64,000 nt of DNA from Pseudomonas mohnii (GTDB lineage: Bacteria > Pseudomonadota > Gammaproteobacteria > Pseudomonadales > Pseudomonadaceae). This document shows, one piece after another, positions 1 to 10,137 of the stretch (positions within the stretch are counted from its first letter, which is position 1; every line of letters begins with the position of its first letter). The notes beneath the pieces were generated by a model. The model was not told where the DNA came from. It saw only the letters and a program-made list of their open reading frames with translations, and ran no database searches. Where the stretch lies: contig NZ_FNRV01000001.1 of assembly GCF_900105115.1 (NCBI RefSeq), positions 4,015,501 through 4,079,500 on the forward strand. The letters are read 5' to 3'. The position numbers were made by a program, and so were the translations under genes.

Positions 1-440
1 CTAAAGGCCGCTACGCTCTGGTAGTGGGCCGTTTCAACAGCTTCGTCGTTGAAAGCCTGGTCAGCGGTGCAGTTGATGCCCTGGTTCGCCATGGCGTGAG
101 CGAAAGCGACATCACCATCATCCGTGCGCCTGGCGCCTTCGAAATCCCGCTGGTTGCGCAGAAAGTCGCTCAGAAGGGTGAGTTCGCGGCAATCATCGCC
201 CTGGGCGCGGTCATTCGTGGCGGTACTCCGCATTTCGAATACGTGGCAGGCGAATGCACCAAGGGCCTGGCCCAGGTGTCCATGGAGTTCGGCATTCCGG
301 TCGCTTTCGGCGTCCTAACCGTTGATTCCATCGAGCAAGCCATCGAACGTTCCGGCACCAAGGCCGGTAACAAAGGTGCTGAAGCTGCCCTGTCCGCTCT
401 GGAAATGGTCAGCCTGCTGGCGCAGTTGGAGGCCAAGTGA
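1..440 (+). CDS. ribH: 6,7-dimethyl-8-ribityllumazine synthase (5' partial)
   Basis: Lumazine synthase condenses 5-amino-6-ribitylaminouracil with dihydroxybutanone phosphate in the penultimate step of riboflavin synthesis; it is cytosolic. The window opens inside the gene: the frame is open from base 3 and reads [13 protein letters not shown], so only about 15-20 N-terminal residues are missing. The family pattern [17 protein letters not shown], holding the catalytic His, is intact. The stop overlaps the GTG start of nusB (GTGA), which implies translational coupling. Another riboflavin gene, ribA, lies about 3 kb downstream. Identification is secure; only the start is unseen. Confidence 0.95.
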   Translation, partial: KGRYALVVGRFNSFVVESLVSGAVDALVRHGVSESDITIIRAPGAFEIPLVAQKVAQKGEFAAIIALGAVIRGGTPHFEYVAGECTKGLAQVSMEFGIPVAFGVLTVDSIEQAIERSGTKAGNKGAEAALSALEMVSLLAQLEAK

Positions 441-937
441 TTAGCGACGAAAGCGATCGTTTCAACCCGCGCGATCCAAAGCCTGCGGATGCCGGCAAGC
501 CATCGAAAAGCGTCAAGCGTCGTGAAGCCCGTCAGCTCGCGACCCAGGCGCTGTACCAATGGCACATGGCCAAACAGTCGCTGAACGAGATCGAAGCGCA
601 GTTCCGGGTCGATAACGATTTCAGCGATGTCGACGGCGCGTACTTCCGCGAGATCCTCCACGGGGTTCCGCAGTTCATGACCGAAATCGACATCGCACTC
701 AAGCCTTGCCTGGACCTGACCATCGAAGAGCTCGACCCGGTTGAACTGGCGGTTCTGCGCCTGTCCACCTGGGAACTGCTCAAGCGCGTCGACGTGCCGT
801 ACCGCGTTGTGATCAACGAAGGTATCGAACTGGCCAAGGTCTTCGGTTCCACCGACGGTCACAAGTTCGTCAACGGTGTGCTCGACAAACTGGCCCCGCG
901 CCTGCGTGAAGCTGAAGTAAAGGCGTTCAAGCGCTAA
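437..937 (+). CDS. nusB: transcription antitermination factor NusB
   Basis: NusB pairs with NusE (ribosomal protein S10) on boxA RNA and supports antitermination of rRNA transcripts. The 166-residue product has the all-helical NusB pattern: a basic N-terminal stretch followed by [14 protein letters not shown], and [21 protein letters not shown] near the C-terminus. The start is GTG at 437, overlapping the ribH stop by four bases. The first 25 or so residues are a polar extension before the core. The ribH-nusB-thiL order is standard in gammaproteobacteria. Confidence 0.96.
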   Translation: MISDESDRFNPRDPKPADAGKPSKSVKRREARQLATQALYQWHMAKQSLNEIEAQFRVDNDFSDVDGAYFREILHGVPQFMTEIDIALKPCLDLTIEELDPVELAVLRLSTWELLKRVDVPYRVVINEGIELAKVFGSTDGHKFVNGVLDKLAPRLREAEVKAFKR

Positions 938-960
938 CCTGCGCTTGAGCTGCCATTACC

Positions 961-1926
961 ATGGGTGAGTTTGAGCTGATCCGCAATTTCTTCGCCGCCG
1001 CGCCTTGTGCGCAGGGCGGCGAAGGCGTTGACCTCGGGATCGGTGACGATTGCGCCTTGCTGGCTGTTCCCCCCGGGGAGCAGTTGGCGATTTCTACCGA
1101 TACGCTGGTGGCCGGTGTGCATTTCGCCGACCCTTGCGATCCCTTTCTGCTCGGTCAGCGCTCGCTGGCCGTGGCCGTCAGTGACCTGGCCGCCATGGGC
1201 GCCACCCCCATTGCCTTTACCCTTGCCCTGACCTTGCCAACGGTGACTGCCGATTGGTTGCAGGCCTATGCCCGCGGTTTGAACCGGATGGCGCAAAGCT
1301 GCGGCGTTGCATTGGTGGGCGGTGACACCACCCGCGGGCCGTTGAGCATGACCATGACCGTGTTCGGGCGCGTACCCAACGGGCTGGCCCTTTGCCGCAG
1401 CGGCGCGCAACCGGGCGACTTGTTGTGCGTCGGCGGTGAACTGGGCAATGCCGCTGGCGCCTTGCCGCTGGTGCTCGGCGAGCGCACTGCCGAACCTGCC
1501 ATCGCCGATCCGCTGCTGGCGCACTATTGGTCGCCGCAACCGCAGTTGGCGCTGGGCCAGGCATTGCGTGGCAAGGCAACGGCGGCGCTGGACATCTCCG
1601 ACGGCTTGCTCGCTGACTGTGGGCATATTGCCCAGGCCTCGAAGGTCTCCGTTCAAGTCGAGCGCGATCGCTTGCCGTTGTCCGGGGCCCTGGTCGCTTT
1701 CCTCGGGCAGGCGGGCGCGCAGAACGCGGCCCTCAGCGGTGGTGATGATTACGTATTGGCTTTCACGCTGCCGTCCGTCGAGTTATCGCCATTACTGTCC
1801 GAGGGCTGGCCGATTCATGTGATCGGGCGGATTGTGGCGGGGCAGGGCGTGACACTGCTCGATAGCGATGGGCAAGACATCACCCCGCAAACCCAGGGTT
1901 ATCAACATTTTCGGGAGTCACCGTGA
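961..1926 (+). CDS. thiL: thiamine-monophosphate kinase
   Basis: ThiL phosphorylates thiamine monophosphate to the active cofactor thiamine diphosphate, using ATP and Mg2+. The 321-residue protein has the AIR-synthase-like fold signatures: GIGDDCALL early (metal-binding Asp residues), STDTLVAGVHF, VGGDTTRGP, and SGGDDYVLAF near the C-terminus. It starts with ATG at 961, 23 bases after nusB, and its 3' end overlaps the GTG of pgpA (GTGA). It is probably cotranscribed with ribH and nusB. Confidence 0.96.
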   Translation: MGEFELIRNFFAAAPCAQGGEGVDLGIGDDCALLAVPPGEQLAISTDTLVAGVHFADPCDPFLLGQRSLAVAVSDLAAMGATPIAFTLALTLPTVTADWLQAYARGLNRMAQSCGVALVGGDTTRGPLSMTMTVFGRVPNGLALCRSGAQPGDLLCVGGELGNAAGALPLVLGERTAEPAIADPLLAHYWSPQPQLALGQALRGKATAALDISDGLLADCGHIAQASKVSVQVERDRLPLSGALVAFLGQAGAQNAALSGGDDYVLAFTLPSVELSPLLSEGWPIHVIGRIVAGQGVTLLDSDGQDITPQTQGYQHFRESP

Positions 1927-2426
1927 CAGATCATCCCAAACAGGTCCCGGCGGAAGTCGTACCGCCGTCGGTCTGGCGCAACCCGTGGCATTTCCTGGCG
2001 TTCGGCTTCGGCTCGGGCACCTTGCCAAAGGCCCCCGGCACCTGGGGTTCATTGGTTGCGCTACCTTTTATCCCGTTGTGGCAGATGCTGCCGGACTGGG
2101 GTTACTGGCTGATGCTCGGCATCACCATGCTGTTCGGCTTCTGGCTGTGCGGCAAAGTCGCGGACGACTTGCGGGTGCACGACCATGAAGGCATCGTCTG
2201 GGACGAGATGGTCGGGATGTGGATCACCCTGTGGCTGGTGCCGGAAGGCTGGCAGTGGTTGCTGGCGGGTTTCCTGATGTTCCGTTTCTTCGATATTCTC
2301 AAGCCGTGGCCGATTCGCTGGATCGACCGGCATGTACACGGTGGCGTCGGGATCATGCTCGATGATGTTTTGGCGGGTGTGTTTGCGTGGCTGGCAATGC
2401 AGGGGTTGGTATGGATTTTCGCCTGA
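1923..2426 (+). CDS. pgpA: phosphatidylglycerophosphatase A
   Basis: PgpA is an inner-membrane enzyme that dephosphorylates phosphatidylglycerol phosphate to phosphatidylglycerol. The 167-residue product has the family hallmark GSGTLPKAPGTWGS near residue 30 and the acidic motif IVWDEMVGMW, with several hydrophobic segments. The GTG start at 1923 overlaps the thiL stop by four bases. The thiL-pgpA pair is typical of the group. Confidence 0.95.
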   Translation: MTDHPKQVPAEVVPPSVWRNPWHFLAFGFGSGTLPKAPGTWGSLVALPFIPLWQMLPDWGYWLMLGITMLFGFWLCGKVADDLRVHDHEGIVWDEMVGMWITLWLVPEGWQWLLAGFLMFRFFDILKPWPIRWIDRHVHGGVGIMLDDVLAGVFAWLAMQGLVWIFA

Positions 2427-2469
2427 CCTGACCGTAAAGGTCTTGAGGCGCCAAGTGGGAGAACTAAGG

Positions 2470-3207
2470 ATGGCTCTACACAGGTTGATAGTAATGGTGC
2501 TTGCGGTGTTTTGCTCCCTCGCGCAAGCGCAGGAGGTCGTGGCGCCGCCGTCGGTCATTCACCTGGCCAGCGAAGACTGGGAGGACTATACCGCCGCCGA
2601 TGGCCATGGGCTGGGCTGGGACGTGCTGCGACAAGTTTTCGAACCGGCAGGCGTCAAGCTCGATATCCGCACTGAACCCTATCTGCGCTCCGTAGGCCTG
2701 GCCAAGCGTGGCGAGGTCGACGCCTGTGTCGGTTCCTATCGCGACGAATCCAGCGAACTGCTCTATCCCCGCTGGAACTTCGATACCGATCACATCTACG
2801 CCTTGGGGCTGGCCAGCAGCCCGGTGCCGACCCCGGAAACCCTGGGCAATTATCGGCTGGCGTGGGTTCGTGGCTACGACTACCAGGATTACTTGCCCAA
2901 TGTGCGTCATTACGCCGAAGTCATCCGGCGTACCGGTATCGTTTCGATGCTGACCCACAGCCGTGCCGACTTCTATATAGACGCGTTGACCGAGGTCGAT
3001 TACGTCGTCAGCCGCGCCAAGGATCCATCGCAGTTGCGCCGCACCCATATCGCAGAACTGCCGCTGTATCTGTGCTTTGCCAAGACCCCGCAGGCCCGTA
3101 CGCTGATGGTGTTGTTTGACCAGCGCATGGAACAACTGGTGAAAAGCGGCGAGCTCAAACCCATTTTCGAACGCTGGAAACAGCCTTATCCGTTTGATGA
3201 AAACTGA
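2470..3207 (+). CDS. periplasmic solute-binding protein, SBP family 3-like
   Basis: A 245-residue secreted protein with a Sec signal peptide (MALHRLIVMVLAVFCSLAQA) and the fold pattern of amino-acid-type extracellular solute-binding proteins (FEPAGVKLDIRTEPYLRSV, then GEVDACVGSYRDES). ATG at 2470 is chosen because a purine-rich GGGAGAACTAAGG precedes it and the signal peptide begins there; a longer in-frame start inside pgpA is unlikely. No permease or ATPase genes adjoin it, so it is an orphan whose ligand cannot be read from context. It could serve as a sensor accessory or be fed by a distant ABC transporter. Confidence 0.8.
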   Translation: MALHRLIVMVLAVFCSLAQAQEVVAPPSVIHLASEDWEDYTAADGHGLGWDVLRQVFEPAGVKLDIRTEPYLRSVGLAKRGEVDACVGSYRDESSELLYPRWNFDTDHIYALGLASSPVPTPETLGNYRLAWVRGYDYQDYLPNVRHYAEVIRRTGIVSMLTHSRADFYIDALTEVDYVVSRAKDPSQLRRTHIAELPLYLCFAKTPQARTLMVLFDQRMEQLVKSGELKPIFERWKQPYPFDEN

Positions 3208-3357
3208 AGGGCTGACACCTCACAGGAGCGGTGTTGTCAGGGGGCATATCAAACTTTTTGATCGTTATCCCCGATAATTCAGCCTAAGCGTCATCCGGAA
3301 CCTGCTGTTACAATGCCCGCCTGCGAATCTTCAGACTTTTAGATCAGGAGCACACAG

Positions 3358-3975
3358 GTGCCTGTCGTTTTTGTCGCCGCTTGCAAGCTGCCAACGCCTT
3401 TTGCGCAATTCACCATGCATGGCTTTCTCGATGAAGCCACCGGCCGTGAGCACGTTGTGCTGAGCCTGGGCGAGATTGCCGACGGTGCCCCGGTACTCGG
3501 CCGGTTGCACTCCGAATGCCTGACGGGCGATGCCTTGTTCAGCCAGCGTTGCGACTGCGGCTCGCAACTCGAAGCCGCGTTGCAGGCGATTGCCCGCGAA
3601 GGCCGTGGCGTATTGCTGTACTTGCGTCAGGAAGGCCGTGGCATTGGCCTGCTGAACAAGATCCGCGCCTATGAGCTGCAGGATGGCGGTGCCGACACCG
3701 TTGAAGCCAACGAGCGCCTGGGCTTTGCCGCCGACCAGCGCGACTACGCCATGTGCCTGCCGATGCTGGAGCACTTGGGCGTGAAATCCCTGCGTTTGAT
3801 GACCAACAACCCGCGCAAGGTCAAAGCCTTGACCGAGATGGGCATCGTGGTCGCCGAGCGCGTGCCATTGCACACCGGTCACAATCCGCACAACAAACTC
3901 TACCTGGCGACCAAGGCGAGCAAGCTTGACCACATGATGGGCAATGAACATCAGGGCGAGGTAGACCGGGCGTGA
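3358..3975 (+). CDS. ribA: GTP cyclohydrolase II
   Basis: RibA opens GTP to formate, pyrophosphate and the pyrimidine precursor of riboflavin. The 205-residue protein matches family length. The zinc-site cysteines lie in [25 protein letters not shown] sequence, the GTP-binding segment is RQEGRGIGL, and the C-terminal half has [10 protein letters not shown]. The start is GTG at 3358 after AGGAG. This is a stand-alone GTP cyclohydrolase II, without the fused DHBP synthase domain of RibBA. Its end overlaps the next gene by four bases (GTGA). Confidence 0.96.
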   Translation: MPVVFVAACKLPTPFAQFTMHGFLDEATGREHVVLSLGEIADGAPVLGRLHSECLTGDALFSQRCDCGSQLEAALQAIAREGRGVLLYLRQEGRGIGLLNKIRAYELQDGGADTVEANERLGFAADQRDYAMCLPMLEHLGVKSLRLMTNNPRKVKALTEMGIVVAERVPLHTGHNPHNKLYLATKASKLDHMMGNEHQGEVDRA

Positions 3976-4391
3976 CCCGCGGTCAGGTGCGGCGGCGACT
4001 GTCCGTCAACTGGTGGCAATACCTGGCGCTGGCCTTGTTGCCGCTGTTCGTGATCAACGGCGTGTTCGGCCAGAGCGAAGCGATCTTGCCGGTGCTGGCA
4101 ATGCCGTTGTTCATCGCCGGTGTGGCTTCGATGTTTGTCAGCCTGAAGTTTTTCGGTGCTTACAAGCACGCCTTGATCGCCACCCAGAAAGCCCTTGATA
4201 CCCCTGAAGAGCCTGCCGCGTGGGTCAGTCTGGCGACCAAACGGCGTACGGCATTTCTTGTCGCCGGCCTGCCGGCATGGATCGGTGCCCTGGCCGTGTT
4301 CGTTGGTCTCGAAGCCGTGCCGCTGGTGCTGCTGGCGCTCTCGACCACGGTGCTGTTCTACCTCTACCGCATTCCGCGTCAACTCGGCTGA
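3972..4391 (+). CDS. small multi-pass inner-membrane protein
   Basis: A 139-residue protein with about four hydrophobic helices (near residues 15-32, 36-58, 93-112 and 114-132), separated by a basic N-terminus and a polar loop rich in Lys, Thr and Arg. I recognise no catalytic or transport motif. The GTG start overlaps the ribA stop by four bases, and its own stop overlaps the btuF ATG by one base, so all three are probably translated from one message. Function unknown; placement suggests a link to cofactor metabolism, but nothing in the sequence proves it. Confidence 0.75.
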   Translation: MTRGQVRRRLSVNWWQYLALALLPLFVINGVFGQSEAILPVLAMPLFIAGVASMFVSLKFFGAYKHALIATQKALDTPEEPAAWVSLATKRRTAFLVAGLPAWIGALAVFVGLEAVPLVLLALSTTVLFYLYRIPRQLG

Positions 4392-5191
4392 TGCATGCGG
4401 CCTGGCTGGCGGTTCTGCTGCTGGCCGTCAGCGGCTCGGTGGCGGCGGTCGAACGGGTCGTCAGCCTGGCGCCATCGCTCTCTGAAATCGTTGTCGAACT
4501 GGGTTCAGCCGACCTGCTGGTGGGGGTGCTGGATGCCGGTGAGCGTCCCGCTGAAATCCAGGACCTGCCTTCCGTTGGCCGCTACGGTCAGTTGGACATG
4601 GAGCGGCTGCTCAGCCTCAAGCCCGACTTGCTGCTGCTCTGGCCCGGCAGCGTCGGTCCGGCTCAGCGTGAACAACTCAAAAACCTGAACATCCCGACCT
4701 ACGTCGCCGAACCCCATGACCTGGACCAACTCGCCGCGCAAATCGAGGCGATTGCCACGCAACTGGGGCGGCCGGAGCGCGGTGTCTCACTGGCGACGGG
4801 GTTAAGGCAGCGCCTGACGGAGTTGCGTCAACGTTATCGCCGCGATCAACCGTTGCGGGTGTTTTATCAGGTCTGGGATCGGCCGCTGTACACCATTGGT
4901 GGCGAGCAGATCATCAGTAATGCGCTCGAAGTTTGCGGGGCACGAAATGTATTCGGCGACCAGGCGCTGGCCGCGCCACAGGTCAGTGTGGAGGCGGTGT
5001 TACAGCGCAATCCGCAGGTGATTCTGGCCGGCGATCAGGCGCAGCTCGATGCGTGGAAAACCTGGGGCCAGGTGGAAGCGGTGGCGAAGGGGCAGTTGCT
5101 GTTGGTGGCGGATAAAGGCCTGGAGCGGCCCAGCGGGCAAATGATCGAAGCGACCGCCAAGCTTTGCCAGTTGATCGCACCTGACCGTTGA
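4391..5191 (+). CDS. btuF: cobalamin-binding periplasmic protein BtuF-like
   Basis: A 266-residue periplasmic protein with a signal peptide ([19 protein letters not shown]) followed by ERVVSLAPSLSEIVVELG, the hallmark opening of the BtuF/FecB-type helical-backbone binding proteins. GRYGQLDMERLLSLKPDLLLLW fits the class III substrate-binding fold. It lies tail-to-tail with btuB, the outer-membrane B12 receptor, which supports vitamin B12 as ligand. The btuCD permease genes are not in the window. Start ATG at 4391 overlaps the upstream stop by one base. Confidence 0.85.
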   Translation: MHAAWLAVLLLAVSGSVAAVERVVSLAPSLSEIVVELGSADLLVGVLDAGERPAEIQDLPSVGRYGQLDMERLLSLKPDLLLLWPGSVGPAQREQLKNLNIPTYVAEPHDLDQLAAQIEAIATQLGRPERGVSLATGLRQRLTELRQRYRRDQPLRVFYQVWDRPLYTIGGEQIISNALEVCGARNVFGDQALAAPQVSVEAVLQRNPQVILAGDQAQLDAWKTWGQVEAVAKGQLLLVADKGLERPSGQMIEATAKLCQLIAPDR

Positions 5192-5219
5192 GGCCTGTCC
5201 GAACACCGCTCTTTTCAGA

Positions 5220-7103
5220 TCAGATCTGCGGCGTCCACGTCACCCCAAACATCCACGTTCGACCTTCCTCACGATACCCATACTGACTGCCTTCATGGCT
5301 GTACAGCACCCGGCTGTAGTCCTTGTCCAGCAGGTTATCGACCTTCAACTCCAGCTTGATCTCGCGATTGAGCTCCCAGCTGCTACGCAACCCCAACAAG
5401 GCATAGCCGCCCAAGGGTTGTTGATTGTTCAGGTCGTCATAGCTGCCGCTCACCGCTTGCCAGCTGGCGCCGAGGCCCAGGCGGTCGAACTGCCGGTCCA
5501 GGTCCAGGCTCAAGGTGCGCCGGGCACGCCGCGCCAGGGTATGGCCCGTGTCGCGATCGCGGGGGTCAATGATCGCTACGCCGAGGTTGCTCTGCCAGCC
5601 GAACAGCTCTTGTTTCAACGCCGCTTCAAAGCCGTTGATCCGTGCCGAAGCCACGTTCTGCGGGCGCGAGTTGCTGCCGAAGATGATCGCGTCTTCCAAA
5701 TCCGTGCGGTACAGCGAGGCTTCCAGGCGACTGTCCTGCGTCAACTGACTGCGCCATTGCAGCTCATAGCTCTTTGACGTTTCGGGTTTCAGGTCCGGGT
5801 TGCTGAAGTCCGGGTAATACAGGTCGTTGAAGGTCGGTGCGCGGAAGCCTTCGCTGTAGCTCAGCAGGATGTCGTTGTCCGGGTTCAGCGGCAGCGTGAA
5901 GGTGCCGCTCCAGCTGTTCTGGCCGCCGAACTGCTGATTGTCATCGTGACGCAAGCCCAGCTCGGTGGAGAAGCGGTCTGTCTGATAGCGGTGCTGGATG
6001 AACGCCGCGCGGTTCCAGCGACTGTCTTCGTTGAAGTCCGTGCTGCTGTTTATCCGGTCTTCGTACCAGTCGCCGCCGAGGATCAGGCTGTTGTGCTCGT
6101 TGAGCGTCAGGTCGTTCTGCCAGGTCAGCGAGTCGCGATAGGTGTTGAACACGCTGCGCTCGTCACTGAGTTTGTCGAGGGTCTTCTCGCGGTTTTCGCT
6201 GTGGCCGAATTCGAGGCGGGTTTTCCAGAGGTCATTCACTCGCGCGTCGAGGTAGCTGCTGACACTGCTCACGTCGAATTCGCTGTAGGGCTGCTGCTGC
6301 AACGACTCGAAGGTGGCCGGGTCAAAGCGGCCGAACGGGTTGTCGAACGCGTTTTTGCCGCGGTTATCCAGCACGTTGGCGCCGATTTCAATGTCGTCGG
6401 TGAGTGCGTGGCTCAGGCTCAGGCTCAGCGACTTGTTGCGGTATTCATCGTGATCGCCATCGCTGGGATACGACTGGCGGGTGCGGTTGATCCCGGCGGT
6501 TTCATCAAGGCTGGTGCCAAGGTTGAAGCGGGTGCGTTCATCGCCACCGGACAGGCCGAGGCTGCGCTCCCAGGTCTGGTTGCTGCCAAAGCCCATGTGC
6601 AGGCGCGGTTGCAAGCCTTGCTCGCCGCCGCGACGGGTGAAGATCTGGATGACGCCGCCAATCGCATCGCTGCCGTAAATCGCCGAGCGGGAGCCGCGCA
6701 GCACTTCTACGCGCTCGACCTGCTCGATGTTGATGTGTTGCAGGTTGCTGTCACCGGAGGTCGAGTTGCCGATCCGTTGGCCGTCCACCAGCACCAGGCT
6801 CTGGGCCGATTGAGTGCCGCGAATGTACACCCCCGGCAAACTGCCACGACCACCGGTTTGCGCCACTTGTACGCCCGGCACTCGACGCAGCAAATCGGCG
6901 ATGCTGTTCGGTTGCAGGCGGTCGATGTCTTCGCGGGTGAACACGGTATTGGCGGCGCTGCTGTCGTTGCGCGCTTCGACCTGGCGGTTGGCGCTGATCA
7001 GCACGTCGGGCAGCTTCAGGGCTTGATCGCGTTCGAAAGTGTCAGCGAGGGTATTGGCGGTGGGTAGCAGAATCAGGGGCAGGGCGATGCGGGCAAACTT
7101 CAT
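5220..7103 (-). CDS. btuB: TonB-dependent vitamin B12 receptor
   Basis: A 627-residue outer-membrane TonB-dependent receptor. The signal peptide is MKFARIALPLILLPTANTLA. A plug domain follows (about residues 30-150, with VLISANRQ, DLLRRVPGVQVAQTGGRGS and VLRGSRSAIYGSDAIGGVIQIFTRR), then a 22-strand-type barrel ending in GVTWTPQI. ATG at 7103 is chosen over an upstream in-frame ATG because the signal peptide begins there. The B12 assignment rests on the BtuB-like plug and the neighbouring btuF. The 5' region is filled by a REPIN, and I do not see a cobalamin riboswitch. Confidence 0.88.
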   Translation of the reverse strand: MKFARIALPLILLPTANTLADTFERDQALKLPDVLISANRQVEARNDSSAANTVFTREDIDRLQPNSIADLLRRVPGVQVAQTGGRGSLPGVYIRGTQSAQSLVLVDGQRIGNSTSGDSNLQHINIEQVERVEVLRGSRSAIYGSDAIGGVIQIFTRRGGEQGLQPRLHMGFGSNQTWERSLGLSGGDERTRFNLGTSLDETAGINRTRQSYPSDGDHDEYRNKSLSLSLSHALTDDIEIGANVLDNRGKNAFDNPFGRFDPATFESLQQQPYSEFDVSSVSSYLDARVNDLWKTRLEFGHSENREKTLDKLSDERSVFNTYRDSLTWQNDLTLNEHNSLILGGDWYEDRINSSTDFNEDSRWNRAAFIQHRYQTDRFSTELGLRHDDNQQFGGQNSWSGTFTLPLNPDNDILLSYSEGFRAPTFNDLYYPDFSNPDLKPETSKSYELQWRSQLTQDSRLEASLYRTDLEDAIIFGSNSRPQNVASARINGFEAALKQELFGWQSNLGVAIIDPRDRDTGHTLARRARRTLSLDLDRQFDRLGLGASWQAVSGSYDDLNNQQPLGGYALLGLRSSWELNREIKLELKVDNLLDKDYSRVLYSHEGSQYGYREEGRTWMFGVTWTPQI

Positions 7104-7156
7104 TGATAGTCCGATGGTGCTTTGAGGCAAATACAGTTTTGAGAGCCCACAAAACA

Positions 7157-7248
7157 CTGTGGGAGCGGGCTTGCCCGCGAAGGCGTCGGTACAGCCAACA
7201 TTGATGCTGGATAAGCCGGCCTCTTCGCGGGCAAGCCCGCTCCCACAG
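7157..7248. repeat. REPIN (inverted pair of REP sequences)
   Basis: Two copies of a Pseudomonas REP element in inverted orientation: CTGTGGGAGCGGGCTTGCCC at 7157-7176 and its near-perfect complement at 7225-7248, with about 44 bases between. Each half can itself form a small hairpin. The same sequence pair is found at 44131-44220. It sits between btuB and dxs, both transcribed leftward, so it lies in the dxs 3' / btuB 5' region. Confidence 0.9.
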
Positions 7249-7259
7249 GGAAAGTGTGT

Positions 7260-9158
7260 TTAGCGGTTAAGCAGCTGCAGCCGTTCGCGGATCCTGGCTT
7301 CGATGCCTGCCTCGTCCAATCCACACTCCGCCAGCATTTGCGCAGGCTTGGCATGCTCGACGTAGCTGTCCGGCAAGCCCAGGTGCAGCATCGACTTGAG
7401 GATGTTTTCCCGGGCAAGGAACTCGCTGACCGCGCTGCCGGCGCCGCCCATGATCGCGTTTTCTTCGACGGTCACCAGCAGCTCATGGCTGGCGGCGATT
7501 TCACGGACCAGTGCTTCGTCCAGTGGTTTGACGAAGCGCATGTCGACCACGGTGGCGTCCAGCGTCTCGGCGACTTTCAGCGCCTCGGCCAGTTGTACGC
7601 CAAACACCAGCAGGGCGACTTTGCTGCCTTGACGGCGAACCACGCCCTTGCCGATTTCGATCGGTTCGAGGTTCTTCTCGATGGTCGCATTCGGGCCGGT
7701 GCCACGCGGGTAGCGCACCGCCGCCGGGCCTTCGTACAGATGGCCGGTGGTGAGCATTTTGCGCAGCTCGTTTTCGTCGCTCGGGGTCATCACCAGCATG
7801 CCGGGGATGCAGCGCAGGAACGACAGGTCGAAGCTGCCGGCGTGCGTCGGGCCGTCTTCGCCCACCAGACCTGCACGGTCAATGGCGAACAATACGTCGA
7901 GGTTCTGCACTGCCACGTCATGGATCAGTTGGTCGTAGCCGCGCTGCAGGAAGGTCGAGTAAATCGCCACCACCGGTTTCGCGCCTTCGCAGGCCATGCC
8001 GGCGGCAAGGGTCACGGCGTGTTGCTCGGCGATCGCCACGTCGAAGTAACGCAACGGGAAGCGCTCGCTGAAGGCCACCAGGTCGGAGCCTTCCTTCATT
8101 GCCGGGGTAATGCCCACCAGGCGTGGGTCGGCGGCGGCCATATCGCACAGCCATTCACCGAACACACCGGAATACTTCGGCCCGCTGGTTTTTTTCGGCG
8201 CAGCGGCAGGGGCGTCCAGTGGCTCGAGCTTGGTGATCGCGTGGTAGCCGATCGGATCGACTTCAGCAGGCGCGAAGCCCTTGCCCTTCTTGGTGACGAT
8301 GTGCAGGAACTGCGGGCCTTTCAGATCGCGCATGTTGCGCAGGGTGGCGATCAGGGTCGGCAGGTCGTGGCCATCGATCGGGCCGATGTAGTTCCAGCCC
8401 AGCTCTTCGAACAGGGTGCCGGGGACCAGCATGCCTTTTGCGTATTCTTCGGTGCGACGGGCGATTTCCCAGGCCCCGGGCAGGCGCGACAGCACTTTCT
8501 TGCTGCCTTCGCGCATGCTGGCGTAGGTGCGGCTGGAAAGGATCTTCGCCAGATAGTTGGACAAGCCACCGACGTTGCGCGAGATCGACATGTCGTTGTC
8601 GTTGAGGATCACCAGCATGTCGGCGTTCACTTCCGGCGCGTGGTTCAGCGCTTCGAACGCCATGCCGGCGGTCAAGGCGCCGTCGCCGATCACCGCGATG
8701 GCCTTGCGATCATTGTTTTGCAGGCGGGAGGCAATGGCCATGCCCAGCGCTGCGCTGATCGAGGTGCTGGAGTGGCCGACGCCAAAGGTGTCGTATTCGC
8801 TCTCGGAACGGCGCGGGAAGGCGGCGATGCCGTCCTTCTGGCGCAGGGTGCCCATGCGCTCGCGACGACCGGTGAGGATCTTGTGCGGATAAGCCTGATG
8901 ACCCACGTCCCACACCAGCCGGTCGTCCGGGGTGTCGAAGACGTAATGCAACGCGATGGTCAGCTCGATCACGCCCAGGCCGGCGCCGAAATGCCCACCG
9001 GTCTGACCGACCGTGTAGAGCAATTCCAGGCGCAACTCATCGGCCAGGGTTTCCAGCTCGGCTTCGCCTAACCGGCGCAGGCCGTCCGGCGTATTCGCGC
9101 GGTCGAGCAGGGGCGTGGTTGGGCGCTTGCGGGGAATCTCATGAAACGTCGTGGGCAT
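7260..9158 (-). CDS. dxs: 1-deoxy-D-xylulose-5-phosphate synthase
   Basis: Dxs condenses pyruvate and glyceraldehyde 3-phosphate to DXP, the entry step of the MEP isoprenoid pathway, and also feeds thiamine and pyridoxal synthesis. The 632-residue length is normal. The ThDP-binding motif [15 protein letters not shown] is followed by the N-D segment [11 protein letters not shown]; the central pyrimidine domain has [13 protein letters not shown], and the C-terminal transketolase domain has [12 protein letters not shown]. It is the last gene of the xseB-ispA-dxs order, about 90 bases after ispA. Confidence 0.97.
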   Translation of the reverse strand: MPTTFHEIPRKRPTTPLLDRANTPDGLRRLGEAELETLADELRLELLYTVGQTGGHFGAGLGVIELTIALHYVFDTPDDRLVWDVGHQAYPHKILTGRRERMGTLRQKDGIAAFPRRSESEYDTFGVGHSSTSISAALGMAIASRLQNNDRKAIAVIGDGALTAGMAFEALNHAPEVNADMLVILNDNDMSISRNVGGLSNYLAKILSSRTYASMREGSKKVLSRLPGAWEIARRTEEYAKGMLVPGTLFEELGWNYIGPIDGHDLPTLIATLRNMRDLKGPQFLHIVTKKGKGFAPAEVDPIGYHAITKLEPLDAPAAAPKKTSGPKYSGVFGEWLCDMAAADPRLVGITPAMKEGSDLVAFSERFPLRYFDVAIAEQHAVTLAAGMACEGAKPVVAIYSTFLQRGYDQLIHDVAVQNLDVLFAIDRAGLVGEDGPTHAGSFDLSFLRCIPGMLVMTPSDENELRKMLTTGHLYEGPAAVRYPRGTGPNATIEKNLEPIEIGKGVVRRQGSKVALLVFGVQLAEALKVAETLDATVVDMRFVKPLDEALVREIAASHELLVTVEENAIMGGAGSAVSEFLARENILKSMLHLGLPDSYVEHAKPAQMLAECGLDEAGIEARIRERLQLLNR

Positions 9159-9249
9159 CAGGCGAATCGTTATAGGTATAAAAGATGCGGCAGTTTACCT
9201 GATGGATCGCACCCTGCCCACGCATAGGTCCTTTTTGGCGGATACGCCT

Positions 9250-10137
9250 TTAGTTGCGGCGCTCGACGATGTAACGGGCCAGATCGCGCAGAGGCTCTGC
9301 CGCCGCGTCAAACGGTCGCATCGCGTGCAGGGCCTGATCGCGCAATTCCAGGGCGTAGGCCTTGGCGGCGTCGAGGCCGAGCAGGGCCGGGTAGGTCGGC
9401 TTGTCGCGGGCAATGTCGGCGCCCTGGCGTTTGCCGAGGGTTTCGGTATCGCTTTCGACGTCGAGAATGTCGTCCTGGACCTGAAATGCCAGACCAACGG
9501 CCTGTGCATAAGTCTGCAGGGATTTCAGTTCGTCCTTCTGCGCGTGCCCACTGGCCAGGGCACCGAGCTTGACGCTGACTTCGATCAGCGCACCGGTCTT
9601 GTGCCGGTGCATGTATTCGAGGGCCTTCTGATCGAGCTTGAGGCCGACCGAACCCAGGTCGATGGCCTGCCCGCCGACCATGCCCGCCGGGCCTGCCGCC
9701 AATGCCAGGGCGCTGACCATCTGCAGGCGGATTTCCGCGTCTGCGCTGTTCAGGCGCGGGTCGAGCAGGGCGCTGAAAGCCAGGCTCTGCAAGCCGTCGC
9801 CGGCGAGGATCGCGCAGGCTTCATCGAATTTCTTGTGAGTGGTGGGCTGGCCGCGGCGCAGGTCGTCGTCGTCCATGGCCGGCAAATCGTCGTGCACCAG
9901 CGAGTAGGCGTGGATCAGCTCCACCGCGCAGGCCGCGCCGTTGGCTTGCTCGGCCTTGCCACCCAGTGCTTCACACGCGGCGTAGGCCAGCAGCGGGCGC
10001 ACACGCTTGCCGCCGTTCATCACGCTGTAGCGCATGGCTTCGTAGAGACGCGCCAGCTCAGGGCCGGGCGCGATGAACAGGGTTTCCAGGGCCGCATTGA
10101 CCCGGGCCTGGCTGGTCGCCGAATACGCTGCAATCAT
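9250..10137 (-). CDS. ispA: farnesyl diphosphate synthase (geranyltranstransferase)
   Basis: IspA joins IPP to DMAPP and then GPP to give farnesyl diphosphate, the precursor of ubiquinone and undecaprenyl phosphate. The 295-residue protein has both aspartate-rich motifs: the first in [16 protein letters not shown] and the second in [12 protein letters not shown]. The start overlaps the xseB stop by four bases (ATGA on the minus strand). Confidence 0.96.
   Translation of the reverse strand: MIAAYSATSQARVNAALETLFIAPGPELARLYEAMRYSVMNGGKRVRPLLAYAACEALGGKAEQANGAACAVELIHAYSLVHDDLPAMDDDDLRRGQPTTHKKFDEACAILAGDGLQSLAFSALLDPRLNSADAEIRLQMVSALALAAGPAGMVGGQAIDLGSVGLKLDQKALEYMHRHKTGALIEVSVKLGALASGHAQKDELKSLQTYAQAVGLAFQVQDDILDVESDTETLGKRQGADIARDKPTYPALLGLDAAKAYALELRDQALHAMRPFDAAAEPLRDLARYIVERRN

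Noticed and set aside
2470..3207. Complete ABC transporter around the solute-binding protein
   Set aside because: No permease or ATPase genes adjoin it; neighbours are pgpA and ribA.
3208..3357. FMN or other riboswitch before ribA
   Set aside because: The 150-base gap has a weak hairpin but none of the conserved FMN-element segments I could recognise.
7254..9071. 605-codon plus-strand ORF opposite dxs
   Set aside because: Exact antisense of a secure gene; GC-rich codon bias opens this frame. The product is low-complexity His/Gln/Ala-rich with no domain.
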